Source: Gordonia bronchialis DSM 43247
GTDB lineage: Bacteria; Actinomycetota; Actinomycetes; Mycobacteriales; Mycobacteriaceae
NCBI RefSeq assembly: GCF_000024785.1
Contig: NC_013441.1
Location: 2,542,001 to 2,606,000, forward strand
Direction: 5' to 3'
Length of the DNA stretch: 64,000 nt
Below the pieces are notes generated by a model. The model saw only the letters and a list, made by a program, of their open reading frames with translations. It was not told the origin of the DNA and did not search any database. Positions 50,969-61,092 of this stretch are shown piece by piece (within the stretch, counting starts at the first letter, position 1; each line of letters opens with the position of its first letter). The translations under genes and the position numbers were made by a program.

Positions 50969-53900
50969 GTCGCGGGGGGAGACAGCGACCCTCTGCGCGC
51001 AACCGGGAGACGAGTTGCATAGCGACGATGCTGTCCCCGCCGAGCTCGAAGAAGTCCTCGTCGAGACCGACCTGTTCCGGGGGCAGGCTGACGACGTCGG
51101 CGATCGCGCGGGCCACCGCGAGCTCGTCAGCGGTCTGTGGGGCGCGAACGGCCGCGTCGGTCACCGGGTCGGGCAACCCCCGCCGATCCAGTTTCCCGTT
51201 CGGCAGGGTGGGCATCCGGTCAAGGCCGACGATCGCCGCCGGAACCATGTAGTCGGGCAGCACATGTCGGAGATCGGCACGCAGCGCCACCGGATCGGGA
51301 ACACTGCGCGGATCCGCCACCACATAACCGATCAGACGACCGGCCCGGACGATCACCACGGCCTGGCTCACCCCGGGCCGCGCGAGCAACGCCGCCTCGA
51401 TCTCACCCAGTTCGACGCGGTACCCGCGGATCTTGACCTGATCGTCGCCGCGGCCGCGGTAGACGAGCTGCCCGTCCCGCGTCCAGCGAACCGTGTCTCC
51501 GGTCCGGTACATCCGGGTCCCGTCCTCGCCGAACGGATCGGCCACGAAGCGTTCCGCGGTCAGGTCGCCGCGACCCAGATAGCCGCGGGCCAGCCCGGCA
51601 CCGGCCAGGTAGAGTTCGCCATCCACACCGTCGGGTACCGGCCGCAATGCGTCGTCGAGAACATAGGCGCGCGCTCCGTCGACCGGGCGCCCGACGATCG
51701 GGTGATCTGCGTCGGATGCCCGCGCGACGAGAGCACCGACGGTCGCCTCGGTGGGCCCGTAGAGGTTGTAGGCGTCGCTGTCCGGTAGCGCGCCCAGTTC
51801 CCGCCACTGGTCGTCCGGAATGGCCTCCCCCCCCGAAACCGATTGCCGCCATGGACTGTTCGGCGCCGCCGAGCTGTCGCAGGTGGGAGGGGGTGAGTTC
51901 CAGGAAGTCCCATCTCTCCTCGCGGAGGCGGGCGGCGAGCGCGTCGGCGTCGCGTCGGGTGTCCTCGTCGACGATGCTGATCTCATGCCCGTCGAGCAGC
52001 CACAACTGCGGCTGCCAGGACGCGTCGAAGGCCAGCGACCACGCGTGACCGACCCGGAGCCGTTCCCGTCCGGCGCGCCGCTTGGCCGGTCGTGCAGCAT
52101 CCGCCGGTGGCTGGCGAACAGGTTCGCGAGACCGCGGTGGGAGACCACCACACCCTTGGGCGTGCCGGTCGATCCCGAGGTGAAGATGACATAGGCCGGA
52201 TGATCGGGGCGGAGCGATACGGTACGCCGCACAGTATTCGGTACGGGAGCTCCCGGTGCCAGGATCGGATCGTCGAGTCGGTCGATGACGCGTCGCGGTG
52301 CCGCGACGCGGCACATCGCGGCCACCCGGTCCCCGGGTGTACCCGGTTCGATCGGCAGACAGGCGGCACCGGAGTACAGCACCCCGAAGATCGCCTCGAG
52401 TGCGACGATCCCGCGGGGCAGGCAGATCGCGACGACATCCTCGGGGCCGATTCCGTCGTCGGCGAGGCGACTCGCGATGAGCCGCACCCTCGCGTCGAGG
52501 TCGGCGAAGGTGCGTCGCCCGTCGGCGCCACGCAACGCCGGCGCATCCGGACCGCGCGCGACCACCGCGTCGAACAGTGCCGCGAAGGTCGACGCCGGCG
52601 CGGCGGGCCGATGCAACTCACGTAGTTCGGCCGGGGTGCGGATGTCCAACCCGCCCAGCGGCGAATCCGGCCGGCTCGCCATGTATTCCAGAATGGCGAC
52701 GAGTCGGGTCGCCATCGCCTCGATCGTCGGACGGTCGAAGAGATCGGTGCTGTATTCGATGACCCCCCCGACCCGAACGCGCCCGTCGGACGCATCCTCG
52801 GTGAAGTCGAAGGACAGATCGAACTTCGCGGTCGTCGGCGCGAGCGGACCCGAACCCTCGGTGATCGCCGGCAACCGGCCGTCGACGTAGACCACCATCG
52901 TCTGGAAGAGCGGGTTCAGCGCGCTGGAACGCGCCGAGGTCACCTCGTCGACGACCTGCTCGAACGGCACGTCGCGATGATCGAAGGCGGCCAGATCGGT
53001 GTCGCGAACGCGGCCGAGCAACTCGCGCGCGGTGGGATTGCCGGACGTGTCGGTGCGCAACACCACGGTGTTGAGGAAGAACCCGACCAACTCGTCGAGG
53101 CGGGCGTCGTTGCGCACGGTGACCGGTGTGCCGAGGGGGATGTCGGGGCCTCCGCCGAGACGCGCCAGCAGCACCGCCACCGCGCCCTGCACGACCATGA
53201 ACATCGAGGTTCCGGTGGCAGCGCCGAGTTGCCGTAGCCGGTCGACGAGGTCGGGGTCCAGGGCCAGGAACACGCCGTCGCCCCGTCCGGAGGGCCGCGG
53301 TGGGCGCGGCCGGTCATAGGGCAGTGTCAGTTCCTCGGGTGCCCCGGTGAGTGCGGCACGCCAGAACGCGAGCTGTGCGTCGCGCCGGGCACCGGAGATC
53401 GTCTCGCGTTGCCACGCCGCGAAATCCGAGTACTGCAACGCCAGCGGCTGCCAGTCGGGAACCCGGCCGGCCTGACGCGCCGTGTACGCGCGGTCGAGGT
53501 CGGCACGCAGCGGAGCCGCCGACCACTCGTCGGTGGCGATGTGGTGGATGGTCACCACAGCCAGGTCGCCGGTGGCGGCCACCCGGATGGGGAGTTCGTC
53601 GGCCAGGTCGAAAGCGTATGCGGCAGAGGCGAACAGTGCCTCGGTTCCGGGCACGATATCGACCGGGACCACCGGGTCGGCGACGACGAGCGGCGCCGCG
53701 TCGGGATAGCGAGTCCGCAGCACCTCGTGGCGCATCACCACGTCGTGCACGGCCGCGCGCAGCACCTCGTGGTCGATGGGCTCGCCGCCCAGTGCGCCGA
53801 CACCGCCGGGCCGCCACAGCAGCGGCACGTTGTAGGTCGACGACGGGCCGTTCACCGCATGCAGCGTCAGCATGCGTTCCTGACCGAAGGACAGAACCGC

Positions 53901-55832
53901 TCGACGATCCGCGCGCCGGGTGAGCTGTGCCGCCGGTTGGGTGTCCGGCTGGGTGCCGTCCCCGCCGGACAGATGTGCCGCCAGACCAGCGACGGTGGGC
54001 CGGTCGAACAGGGTACGCAGGCCCACCTCATAGCCGAGGGTCGCGCGGATGAGGTTGATCGCCTTGATGCCCAGCAGTGAATGACCGCCCAGCGCAAAGA
54101 AGTCCGCGTCCACGTCGTGAACCGGGGCGCCCAGCACGACGCCGAAGATCTCGGCGAGATCGGCTTCGAGCTCGGTCCGCGCAGCCGTGCCGGTGTCGGC
54201 GCCCAGTACCGGCATCGGCAATGCGCGTCGGTCCAGTTTCCCGGTGTGGTTGAGCGGGAACTCGGCCAGCACCGTGATGGGCGCGGGGATCATGTAGTCG
54301 GGCAGCCGGCCGGTGAGTTGCTCGATGATCGTCGGCACGAGACGGCCCGGATCGGCGGCGGGATCCGCGGGAATCACCCACGCGACCAATCGGTCTCCGG
54401 TCGCGGCGACGGCCGCACCGTCGACGACCGCGAGATCCCGGATGGCCGCCTCGATCTCACCGATCTCGACCCGGTTGCCGCGCAGCTTGACCTGGGAGTC
54501 GGCGCGACCCACGTACTCGAGCAGCCCGTCGCGTCGTCGCACGACGTCGCCGGTTCGGTACACACGCGCACCGGGGACCTCGCCGGTCGGGTCGGCGATG
54601 AAGGCGGCAGCGGTCAACCCACTGCGGCCGAGATAGCCGCGGGCCAGGGCATCGCCGCGGACGTACAGTTCGCCCACCGCTCCGTCCGGGACGCGGCGCA
54701 GGGAACCGTCGAGCACCAGAAGCGTGGTGGCCGCGATCGGTCGCCCGATGGGCACCGTGGGCCCTGCGGTATCGGGCGCCGCGAGCTGATCGGTGACCAC
54801 GACGGTGGTCTCGGTGGGGCCGTAGGCATTGATCAACGCGAGGTGCGGTGCCGCCGTCAACACCCGGTGGGCCAGGTCCGCGGTGAGGGCCTCGCCACCG
54901 GCGATGATGCGACGCAGGCTGCCGTCGCCGGCCATCATCGGAACGAACAGGTCCAGCAGCGACGGCACGAACACCGCTGTCGTCACACCGAATTCGGCGA
55001 TGATCTGCGCCTGCCGCACCGGATCACGGTGCACACCCGGTTCGGCCACCAGGGCTGTGGCTCCGCAGACGAAGGGCAGCACCAGTTCCCAGACGGCGCC
55101 GTCGAAGCCGACGGGTGTCTTGACCAGGACGGTGTCACCGGGACCGAACGGATCGCCGGGCATCGTGGCCTGCCGCCAGGTCAGTACGTTGACCACACTG
55201 CGGTGGTCGACGACGACGCCCTTGGGCCGTCCCGTCGACCCGGAGGTGTACACGACGTAGGCGGCATTGCCGGCCGCGGGGCGCGGCACGATCCCCACAT
55301 CCGGGACCGGCCCGCCACCGAAGACGTCCTCGCCCTCGAGGTCGATGAGCGTCAGATCCGCAGGACACCAGGGCATCTCGACGCCTGATGCGTCGGATAC
55401 CACCGCGACGGCACCCGAGTCGGCCAGCATGAACGCGATGCGATCGGCGGGCAGATCGACGTCGACGGGCAGATAGGCGGCGCCGGCGCGCAGCACACCG
55501 TGCACCGCGACGAGCAGTCCGATGCCACGCTCGGTGGCGACCGCGACGACGTCGTCGGGACCCACCCCGTTCTCGTGGAGTCGCATCGCGAGACGCCCGG
55601 TGGCCGAGTCGAATTCCCGATAGGTGAGAGTCGCGCCGGTGGTGTCGCGCAGCGCGACGACGTCGGGATGGGCCGCGATCGCGGCATCCAGCAGATCCAC
55701 GAGCGTCGTCTCGGCGCCGGTCGCGGCGGGCGGACCGGACTCCAGTTGCCGAAGGGCGTCGATCTCGTCGGCGTCGAGGAGATCGATGGCGTCCACACCG
55801 ATGCGTGGGTCGGCCGCCACCGCGTCCATCAC
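50529..55832 (-). CDS. Siderophore NRPS, A-PCP-C-A-PCP, 5'-truncated and frameshifted
   Basis: A 1767-residue frame. It starts in the tail of a condensation domain, then A1 (about 45-540: [11 protein letters not shown] at 195, [10 protein letters not shown] at 334, [21 protein letters not shown]), PCP1 ([13 protein letters not shown] at 578), C (about 645-1075: HHIATDEWS at 763, NPLFQTMVV at 973) and A2 from about 1085 ([11 protein letters not shown] at 1217). At about 52080 the A2 frame shifts and returns at the C8 run 51827-51834; the true sequence between lies in another frame ([14 protein letters not shown]). PCP2 ([15 protein letters not shown]) follows. Near 50985-50993 the frame shifts again; residues after RLRAEGR are out of frame, and the real continuation is the epimerization domain ORF. 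The 5' end is missing (see 55866-56058). The cluster suggests a DHB-capped peptide siderophore. As read, it cannot be functional. Confidence 0.85.
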   Translation of the reverse strand: MMDAVAADPRIGVDAIDLLDADEIDALRQLESGPPAATGAETTLVDLLDAAIAAHPDVVALRDTTGATLTYREFDSATGRLAMRLHENGVGPDDVVAVATERGIGLLVAVHGVLRAGAAYLPVDVDLPADRIAFMLADSGAVAVVSDASGVEMPWCPADLTLIDLEGEDVFGGGPVPDVGIVPRPAAGNAAYVVYTSGSTGRPKGVVVDHRSVVNVLTWRQATMPGDPFGPGDTVLVKTPVGFDGAVWELVLPFVCGATALVAEPGVHRDPVRQAQIIAEFGVTTAVFVPSLLDLFVPMMAGDGSLRRIIAGGEALTADLAHRVLTAAPHLALINAYGPTETTVVVTDQLAAPDTAGPTVPIGRPIAATTLLVLDGSLRRVPDGAVGELYVRGDALARGYLGRSGLTAAAFIADPTGEVPGARVYRTGDVVRRRDGLLEYVGRADSQVKLRGNRVEIGEIEAAIRDLAVVDGAAVAATGDRLVAWVIPADPAADPGRLVPTIIEQLTGRLPDYMIPAPITVLAEFPLNHTGKLDRRALPMPVLGADTGTAARTELEADLAEIFGVVLGAPVHDVDADFFALGGHSLLGIKAINLIRATLGYEVGLRTLFDRPTVAGLAAHLSGGDGTQPDTQPAAQLTRRADRRAVLSFGQERMLTLHAVNGPSSTYNVPLLWRPGGVGALGGEPIDHEVLRAAVHDVVMRHEVLRTRYPDAAPLVVADPVVPVDIVPGTEALFASAAYAFDLADELPIRVAATGDLAVVTIHHIATDEWSAAPLRADLDRAYTARQAGRVPDWQPLALQYSDFAAWQRETISGARRDAQLAFWRAALTGAPEELTLPYDRPRPPRPSGRGDGVFLALDPDLVDRLRQLGAATGTSMFMVVQGAVAVLLARLGGGPDIPLGTPVTVRNDARLDELVGFFLNTVVLRTDTSGNPTARELLGRVRDTDLAAFDHRDVPFEQVVDEVTSARSSALNPLFQTMVVYVDGRLPAITEGSGPLAPTTAKFDLSFDFTEDASDGRVRVGGVIEYSTDLFDRPTIEAMATRLVAILEYMASRPDSPLGGLDIRTPAELRELHRPAAPASTFAALFDAVVARGPDAPALRGADGRRTFADLDARVRLIASRLADDGIGPEDVVAICLPRGIVALEAIFGVLYSGAACLPIEPGTPGDRVAAMCRVAAPRRVIDRLDDPILAPGAPVPNTVRRTVSLRPDHPAYVIFTSGSTGTPKGVVVSHRGLANLFASHRRMLHDRPSGAPDGNGSGSVTRGRWPSTRPGSRSCGCSTGMRSASSTRTPDATPTRSPPASARRDGTSWNSPPPTCDSSAAPNSPWRQSVSGGEAIPDDQWRELGALPDSDAYNLYGPTEATVGALVARASDADHPIVGRPVDGARAYVLDDALRPVPDGVDGELYLAGAGLARGYLGRGDLTAERFVADPFGEDGTRMYRTGDTVRWTRDGQLVYRGRGDDQVKIRGYRVELGEIEAALLARPGVSQAVVIVRAGRLIGYVVADPRSVPDPVALRADLRHVLPDYMVPAAIVGLDRMPTLPNGKLDRRGLPDPVTDAAVRAPQTADELAVARAIADVVSLPPEQVGLDEDFFELGGDSIVAMQLVSRLRAEGRCLPPRRDEPPHHRRTRGGDRRAGCRTDGGRRHHLRTGARPPDRALARRTRRRRRRPDPRLPPVRAAACSGRLRSEPRGPGDRGPAATSPHAARTPGGRRATLAVRRRCNGTRSRGGPQHRPGCQGGCAAGPGGPEPGCRTDDLGHVDRLWR

Positions 55833-55868
55833 CCGGGTGAGATATGCCAGGAGTCGTTGTGCCGTCGC

Positions 55869-56055
55869 CGGAACCCGCTCTTCCAGGTCACCGTCGGCTA
55901 TCTGCCCCTCGGGGTCGTACCCGGCGAGTTCCTCGGCATCCCGGCGACCTTCGAACCGCTCACCGCGGCCGCGGCGAAGTTCGATCTCGCCTTCACCGCC
56001 GTCGACGTCACCGCCACCGGTGAGTTGACCATCGCGCTGGAGTACGCGACCGATT
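55869..56055 (+). pseudogene. Inverted condensation-domain fragment
   Basis: On the + strand this stretch encodes [14 protein letters not shown] ... [15 protein letters not shown] ... [10 protein letters not shown]. These are consecutive landmarks of an NRPS condensation domain; compare [18 protein letters not shown] and IEYSTD in the intact C domain at ~52.8 kb. The NRPS itself is on the - strand and resumes at once on the left with [18 protein letters not shown], the part that normally follows 'EYATDLFD'. So this is the missing neighbouring piece, lying backwards. Confidence 0.8.
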
Positions 56056-56671
56056 CCGGGGCACAGATCAGGTTGGACTCGTCGGCGTACTGGGCCACCA
56101 GCCGCAGCGTCTTGCGTTCACCACCACCGCCGATCATCACCGGGACACGGCCCAGCGGTGCGGGGGAGTTGATGGCGTCGTGGACCCGATACCACTTGCC
56201 GTCCAGGCTCGGTCGCTCCGAACGCAACATCCCCAGGACGATGACGAGGGCTTCCTCGAGCTTCTCGAATCGGTCGGTGAAGGTGCCGAATTCGTAGCCG
56301 AGCGCATCATGTTCGAGTTCGAACCAGCCGGCACCGATCCCGAGCTGGGCGCGCCCCTCGGACACGACGTCCAACGCGGTGACCGTCTTGGCCAACAGTG
56401 TGGGGTTTCGGTAGGTGTTGCCGGTGACCAGTGCCGAGAGACGCGCCCGCGAGGTGTGCTGGGCCAACGCGGCGAGCAGCGTGTAGCACTCGATCATCTC
56501 CTGGTCGGGGGTACCGAGGATGGGGAGTTGGTAGAAGTGGTCCATCACCAGGATGGTGTCGAAACCGGCGGTCTCGGCGTCGACGGCCTGGCGGGTGATG
56601 GCGGGGAAGAGGCGTTCTGGTTCGACGCCCGGGTAGGTGAAATTGGGGATCTGATATCCGAGTCGGGTCAC
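55898..56671 (-). pseudogene. LLM-class F420-dependent oxidoreductase, 3'-truncated
   Basis: The first ~205 residues are a good luciferase-like F420-dependent oxidoreductase: [65 protein letters not shown] and DESNLICAP. At 56057 homology stops; the remaining ~50 codons to 55898 are the antisense of the inverted condensation fragment. The C-terminal third of the TIM barrel is therefore lost. It was probably not part of the siderophore pathway originally. The start is ATG 56671. Confidence 0.8.
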
Positions 56672-56726
56672 GTCGACGACGGTACGCCGGAGATCACGCG
56701 TCGTCCGGCCGAATCGGCGGCCGGCC

Positions 56727-57788
56727 TCACGGCGTTCGGTGGGATGACGAAGTCGACTCGGGCATCACGGTTTTCGCGAAGGCGCCGATCCGCTCGAGGA
56801 GTTCGTCGAAGACCGCGTCCACATCCGTCGCGGTGGCGATCCGTGCGTTGGGTGCGCCCGGGGTCATCGATCGTTCGTCGGCGACGGTCATCCCACGGGT
56901 GTGCGTGCCGGTCAGTTCCACCGCCACCCGCGCCCCCACGGTGGTGACGATGTCCGGGGCGATGGCGACAATCGCCGCGAAGGGATCGTGCATGTGCGCG
57001 ATGTACCCCTCGTCGTGGAGATCATGGAATTCGAAGTAGAACCGCACCGCGTCCGTGAGATGGCGGACGACGGGGTTGTCGGCCACCGAGCGCAGGCCCG
57101 GTTCGTCGCCGGGATCCGGGTACTCCAGCGGTGTGCTGCCCGCGGCGGCGGCCAGCCGCACCAGGTGATCGGGTGTCATGGCGATCGTCTCGGTCAGATC
57201 CAGGGCGCAGACGATCGGCGCCGGTGCGTCCCCGATACCGAAGGCGTCGAAGACCTCCGCGGCGGCCTCCGGGTCCACCGCGACGTTCCATTCCGCCACC
57301 GGCGTGGTGTTGCCGTGGGTGTGAAATGCCCCACCCATGATGACGAGGCGGCGCAGCAGCGACGGTAATTGCGGATCTCGCCGGACGGCGGTGGCCAGCG
57401 AGGTCAGTGGCCCGGTCACCAGGCCCACCAACTCGCCCGGGTGCGCGCGGGCGGCGTCGATCCACGCGTCGGCCGCCCCGATCGGGCTCGCAGGTGCGGT
57501 GGCCGCGGGGAGTTCGGCATATCCGACGCCGAGCGGACCGTGGGTGTCCTCGGTGGTCATCAGCGGTACCGACAGCGGGGTGGGCGATCCCACGTGGACC
57601 GGTATCTCCGACCGGCCGCACATGGCCAACCACGCGAGATTGTTGGCGACGACCACGTCGACGGGGACGTTGCCGGCGGTCGATGCCACGCCGACGAGGT
57701 CCACATCACGCCGGGCGAGCAGGTACAGCAGGGCGAGAGAGTCGTCGATGCCGGTGTCGCAATCGAAGAAGAGTCGCTGGGTCACCAC
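56727..57788 (-). CDS. Inosine-uridine preferring nucleoside hydrolase family protein
   Basis: A 353-residue nucleoside hydrolase (IUNH), which cuts the N-glycosidic bond of ribonucleosides for salvage. The N-terminal FFDCDTGIDDSLAL is the calcium-binding signature. GPLTSLATAV, VIMGGAFHTHGN, EWNVAVDPEAAAEVF (ribose binding) and HMHDPFAAIVAI (second metal/catalytic region) are all present. The start is GTG 57788. It stands alone, divergent from the mscS gene. The substrate preference is not determined. Confidence 0.88.
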   Translation of the reverse strand: MVTQRLFFDCDTGIDDSLALLYLLARRDVDLVGVASTAGNVPVDVVVANNLAWLAMCGRSEIPVHVGSPTPLSVPLMTTEDTHGPLGVGYAELPAATAPASPIGAADAWIDAARAHPGELVGLVTGPLTSLATAVRRDPQLPSLLRRLVIMGGAFHTHGNTTPVAEWNVAVDPEAAAEVFDAFGIGDAPAPIVCALDLTETIAMTPDHLVRLAAAAGSTPLEYPDPGDEPGLRSVADNPVVRHLTDAVRFYFEFHDLHDEGYIAHMHDPFAAIVAIAPDIVTTVGARVAVELTGTHTRGMTVADERSMTPGAPNARIATATDVDAVFDELLERIGAFAKTVMPESTSSSHRTP

Positions 57789-57860
57789 ACCATTGTCGCC
57801 AATGGTGATCCGCGCCGGTCCGGGTGGACATCATCATCGAGATACGTACGGTGGGGACAC

Positions 57861-58784
57861 ATGACGACTCACCCTTTTGCTTTCGAATGGACGGAAACAA
57901 ATCGCGAGTGGTTCATCGAGAATCCGATCCGGATCGCCGCGTACGTCCTCGTCGCCCTCATCGTCCGATATGTCCTGCACCGCATGATCGACCGCGCGAC
58001 ACGACGCCCACGACCCGCCGGTGTCGGCGCATCGACGTCGAAACCCGCGCTCATCCGGCATCTGCGTGAGCGCTCACCGTCGTCCCGCAACCCGGACGTG
58101 GCCGAACGCCGCGCCCAGCGGGCCCGCACGATCGGGTCGGTACTGAAGTCGACGGTTTCGATCATCCTGCTCGTCTGGGTGGTCCTGTCGGTGCTCAGTG
58201 TGCTCGGCGTCAACATCGCACCGTTCATCGCCTCGGCCGGAATCGTCGGTCTGGCAGTCGGTTTCGGCGCCCAGAACCTGGTGCGCGACTTCGTGACCGG
58301 AGTGTTCATGCTGCTCGAGGACCAGTACGGCGTGGGCGACATCGTCGATCTCGGCGAGGCCATCGGCGAGGTGGAGAGCGTGGGCCTGCGGGTCACCACG
58401 CTGCGCGACGTGGACGGGACGCTGTGGTACGTGCGCAACGGTGAGATCGCCCGGGTCGGCAACATGAGCCAGGAGTTCGCGGTCGCGCGGGTGGACGTAC
58501 CGGTGTCGCCGGCCGCCGATGTGGACAAGGCACAACACGTCGCCGAGCGGGCCGCGATCGAATCGGCCGAGCGGGATTCCTCCGACATGCTCGGCAGTGT
58601 CGACATGCTCGGAGTGCAGGCGGTCGCCGCCGACCAGGTGGTGTTGCGGCTGACCGTCAAGACGCGCGCCAACGCCCAGTGGGCAGTGGCCCGTCGGCTG
58701 CGTAGCGACATCCTGCGCGCGTTCGTGGAGAACGACGTGGCCCTGCCGTACCAACCGTGGGCGCAGGCGGCCACCTCCGGCTGA
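57861..58784 (+). CDS. mscS: MscS-family mechanosensitive ion channel
   Basis: A 307-residue small-conductance mechanosensitive channel that releases solutes under hypo-osmotic stress. It has helices at about 24-42 and 97-115, and the pore-lining TM3 (about 120-150: IAPFIASAGIVGLAVGFGAQN) with the Gly/Ala pattern and a conserved Gln-Asn. The beta domain follows (DIVDLGEAIGEVESVGLRVT, RNGEIARVGNMS), then an alpha/beta C-terminus. The start is ATG 57861. The 15-bp stem terminator at 58823 ends it. Confidence 0.9.
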   Translation: MTTHPFAFEWTETNREWFIENPIRIAAYVLVALIVRYVLHRMIDRATRRPRPAGVGASTSKPALIRHLRERSPSSRNPDVAERRAQRARTIGSVLKSTVSIILLVWVVLSVLSVLGVNIAPFIASAGIVGLAVGFGAQNLVRDFVTGVFMLLEDQYGVGDIVDLGEAIGEVESVGLRVTTLRDVDGTLWYVRNGEIARVGNMSQEFAVARVDVPVSPAADVDKAQHVAERAAIESAERDSSDMLGSVDMLGVQAVAADQVVLRLTVKTRANAQWAVARRLRSDILRAFVENDVALPYQPWAQAATSG

Positions 58785-58822
58785 GACCGGTGCGCCGACC
58801 CGACCCCGGCGAGCAGAGATGA

Positions 58823-58855
58823 ATCGAGCCCCGATCCATGGGATCGGGGCTCGAT
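58823..58855. terminator. Strong bidirectional hairpin terminator
   Basis: A perfect 15-bp stem, ATCGAGCCCCGATCC and GGATCGGGGCTCGAT, with loop ATG. It lies between the end of mscS (+ strand) and the 3' end of tRNA-Leu (- strand), so it can stop both transcripts. A T-tract is absent. Confidence 0.8.
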
Positions 58856-58858
58856 CTG

Positions 58859-58944
58859 TGTCCGAGGGGGGACTTGAACCCCCACGCCCGTTAATAGGGC
58901 ACTAGCACCTCAAGCTAGCGCGTCTGCCATTCCGCCACTCGGAC
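58859..58944 (-). tRNA. tRNA-Leu (anticodon GAG)
   Basis: Read on the - strand, the acceptor stem GTCCGAG pairs with CTCGGAC. The D-arm contains GGCGGAATGGCAGACGC, and the anticodon stem CTAGC/GCTAG encloses the loop TTGAGGT with anticodon GAG, reading CUC leucine codons. A long variable arm (TGCCC...GGGC) and T-arm GGGGGTTCAAGTCCCCC follow, as for a class II tRNA. The discriminator is A; the terminal CCA is not fully encoded. Confidence 0.95.
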
Positions 58945-59033
58945 TTGTCGACTGCGGCGAGCGGGTCGCCACAGCAGCGCGCACAACCATAACCGAGGTT
59001 GCCCGGCTAACCCAAATCCCGTAGGAGTGAGGT

Positions 59034-60380
59034 GTGAGTTCCCAGTCCCACACCGCGCGCGCGGTGGACGAAGTCGTCGATCTGGTGAGCCGGTTGATCC
59101 GGTTCGACACCTCCAACACCGGTGAGCCGGAGACCACCCGGGGTGAGGAGGAATGTGCCAAATGGGTGGCCCAGCAACTGGAGGAGGTGGGCTACACCAC
59201 CCAGTACGTGGAGTCCGGGCAGCCGGGCCGCGGCAACGTGTTCGCCCGGTTACCCGGTCCGCCGGACGCCGATCGGGGGGCGCTGCTGATCCACGCCCAC
59301 CTCGACGTGGTACCCGCCGAACCGGCCGACTGGAGCGTGCATCCGTTCTCCGGCTCGATCGCCGACGGCTACATCTGGGGCCGCGGCGCGATCGACATGA
59401 AGGACATGGCGGGGATGGCACTCGCGCTGGCCCGGCAGTTCAAACGCGACGGAATCGTCCCGCCACGGGAGCTGGTGTTCGCCTTCCTCGCCGACGAGGA
59501 GGCCGGCGGGAAATGGGGATCGCACTGGCTGGTGGAGAATCGGCCGGACCTCTTCGAGGGCATCACCGAGGCGGTGGGTGAGGTCGGCGGTTTCTCGTTG
59601 ACCGTCGACCGCCCGGACGGCACACAGAAGCGTCTGTATCTGGTGGAGACCGCGGAGAAGGGCATCGCGTGGATGCGCCTGAGGGCGAGTGCGACCGCCG
59701 GGCACGGGTCGTTTCTGCACGCCGACAACGCGGTCACCGAGGTGGCCGAGGCGGTAGCGCGCATCGGGCGGCACACCTTCCCGCTCGTCATCAGCGACTC
59801 GGTGGCCGAATTCCTGGCCGCGGTGTCCGCCGAGACCGGCCTGGATCTTCGCCCGGACGCTCCGGATCTGGAGACCTCGCTGTTCAAACTCGGCAACCTG
59901 GCCCGGATCATCGGGGCGACACTGCGCGATACGGCCAACCCCACCATGCTCAAGGCGGGATACAAGGCCAACGTCATCCCGCAGAAGGCGGAGGCGGTCA
60001 TCGACTGTCGTGTCCTGCCGGGCCGGCAGGCCGCCTTCGAGAAGGAGATCGACGAACTCCTCGGGCCGAACGTGACACGGGAGTGGATCAGCAAACTCGA
60101 CTCGTACGAGACGACTTTCGACGGGCATCTCGTCGACGCGATGAACGACGCGATACTCGCCCACGACCCGGACGGAAAGACGGTGCCCTACATGCTCTCC
60201 GGCGGGACGGATGCAAAGGCGTTCGCCAAGTTGGGAATCCGATGCTTCGGCTTCGCGCCGCTGCAGCTGCCGCCGGAACTGGATTTCGCCGCACTGTTCC
60301 ACGGGGTGGACGAGCGGGTGCCCGTGGATGCACTTCTGTTCGGCACCAACGTGTTCGAACACTTCCTGCACAACAGTTGA
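59034..60380 (+). CDS. M20/M28-type dipeptidase (Rv2141c-like)
   Basis: A 448-residue zinc peptidase of the M20 family. Metal ligands are visible in [10 protein letters not shown] (HxD), [11 protein letters not shown] (Asp), [12 protein letters not shown] (catalytic Glu-Glu) and the C-terminal His in [10 protein letters not shown] or LFHGVDE. The dimerisation domain lies at about 190-320. The family cleaves dipeptides or N-acyl amino acids; the substrate is not known here. The start is GTG 59034, with GGAGTGAGG just upstream. It equals M. tuberculosis Rv2141c and begins the block that runs to uppP. Confidence 0.9.
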   Translation: MSSQSHTARAVDEVVDLVSRLIRFDTSNTGEPETTRGEEECAKWVAQQLEEVGYTTQYVESGQPGRGNVFARLPGPPDADRGALLIHAHLDVVPAEPADWSVHPFSGSIADGYIWGRGAIDMKDMAGMALALARQFKRDGIVPPRELVFAFLADEEAGGKWGSHWLVENRPDLFEGITEAVGEVGGFSLTVDRPDGTQKRLYLVETAEKGIAWMRLRASATAGHGSFLHADNAVTEVAEAVARIGRHTFPLVISDSVAEFLAAVSAETGLDLRPDAPDLETSLFKLGNLARIIGATLRDTANPTMLKAGYKANVIPQKAEAVIDCRVLPGRQAAFEKEIDELLGPNVTREWISKLDSYETTFDGHLVDAMNDAILAHDPDGKTVPYMLSGGTDAKAFAKLGIRCFGFAPLQLPPELDFAALFHGVDERVPVDALLFGTNVFEHFLHNS

Positions 60381-60450
60381 TGCCGGTGTGCCACGGTGGG
60401 GAGCACTACTGTGGTGTGGAGATGATTTCTCTACGAGAAAGGTTGACCCG

Positions 60451-60996
60451 ATGCCGAGTTTCGATCCGTACGGTCCGCTGCCGAGCCTGCCCGGTTTCAC
60501 CCTGACGTCGGACAGCATCAGCGATGGTGCACCTCTGCGCAATCAGCAGGTGAGCGGCATCATGGGAGCGGGTGGCCAAGACCTCTCGCCGCAGCTGAGC
60601 TGGTCGGAATTCCCCTCGGACACCAAGAGTTTCGCGGTCACCGTGTATGACCCGGATGCACCGACCGCGTCGGGATTCTGGCACTGGGCAGTCGCCGACA
60701 TCCCGGTGTCGGTGACCAGCCTGTCCGAGGGGGCCGGCGACGATGACGGCAGTGGCCTGCCCGACAGTGCGGTCACCCTGGCCAACGACGCGTCGGCCAA
60801 GCGGTTCATCGGGGCCGCACCGCCGCCCGGGCATGGTCCGCACCGCTACTTCGTGGTGGTCCACGCCGTCGACGTCGAATCACTCGACCTCCCCGAGGGT
60901 GCAACCCCGGCCTACCTCGGGTTCAACCTCTTCTCGCACGCGATCGCCCGCGCGAGCATCGTCGGCACCTACGAGCAGCCGTCGGAAGACGTCTGA
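60451..60996 (+). CDS. YbhB/YbcL (PEBP, Raf-kinase-inhibitor-like) protein
   Basis: A 181-residue PEBP-family protein. It shows the ligand-site motifs [29 protein letters not shown] and the GPPPGHGxHRY-type [19 protein letters not shown]. Members bind phospholipids or other anionic ligands; the bacterial role is unclear. No signal peptide is seen, so it is cytoplasmic. The start is ATG 60451 with GAGAAAGG upstream. It follows the M20 gene by 70 bp (Rv2140c in M. tuberculosis) and is convergent with pyrD. Confidence 0.9.
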   Translation: MPSFDPYGPLPSLPGFTLTSDSISDGAPLRNQQVSGIMGAGGQDLSPQLSWSEFPSDTKSFAVTVYDPDAPTASGFWHWAVADIPVSVTSLSEGAGDDDGSGLPDSAVTLANDASAKRFIGAAPPPGHGPHRYFVVVHAVDVESLDLPEGATPAYLGFNLFSHAIARASIVGTYEQPSEDV

Positions 60997-61092
60997 GGAC
61001 CGCAACGTCCACGAGGTCCTCATCGGGAATTCGTCGGCCCGGCAGGTTCCCGACGAGGTTCTCGCCGGGATCGTCGACGATGTGTTCCGGCC

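Noticed and set aside
50529..50985. C-terminal ~150 residues of the long NRPS ORF as real protein
   Set aside because: They are out of frame after the shift near 50990; the true product there is the epimerization domain on the same strand in another frame.
55500..56297. The 265-codon + strand ORF as one gene
   Set aside because: Only its middle (55869-56055) has homology (condensation domain); both ends are antisense of the NRPS and the oxidoreductase.
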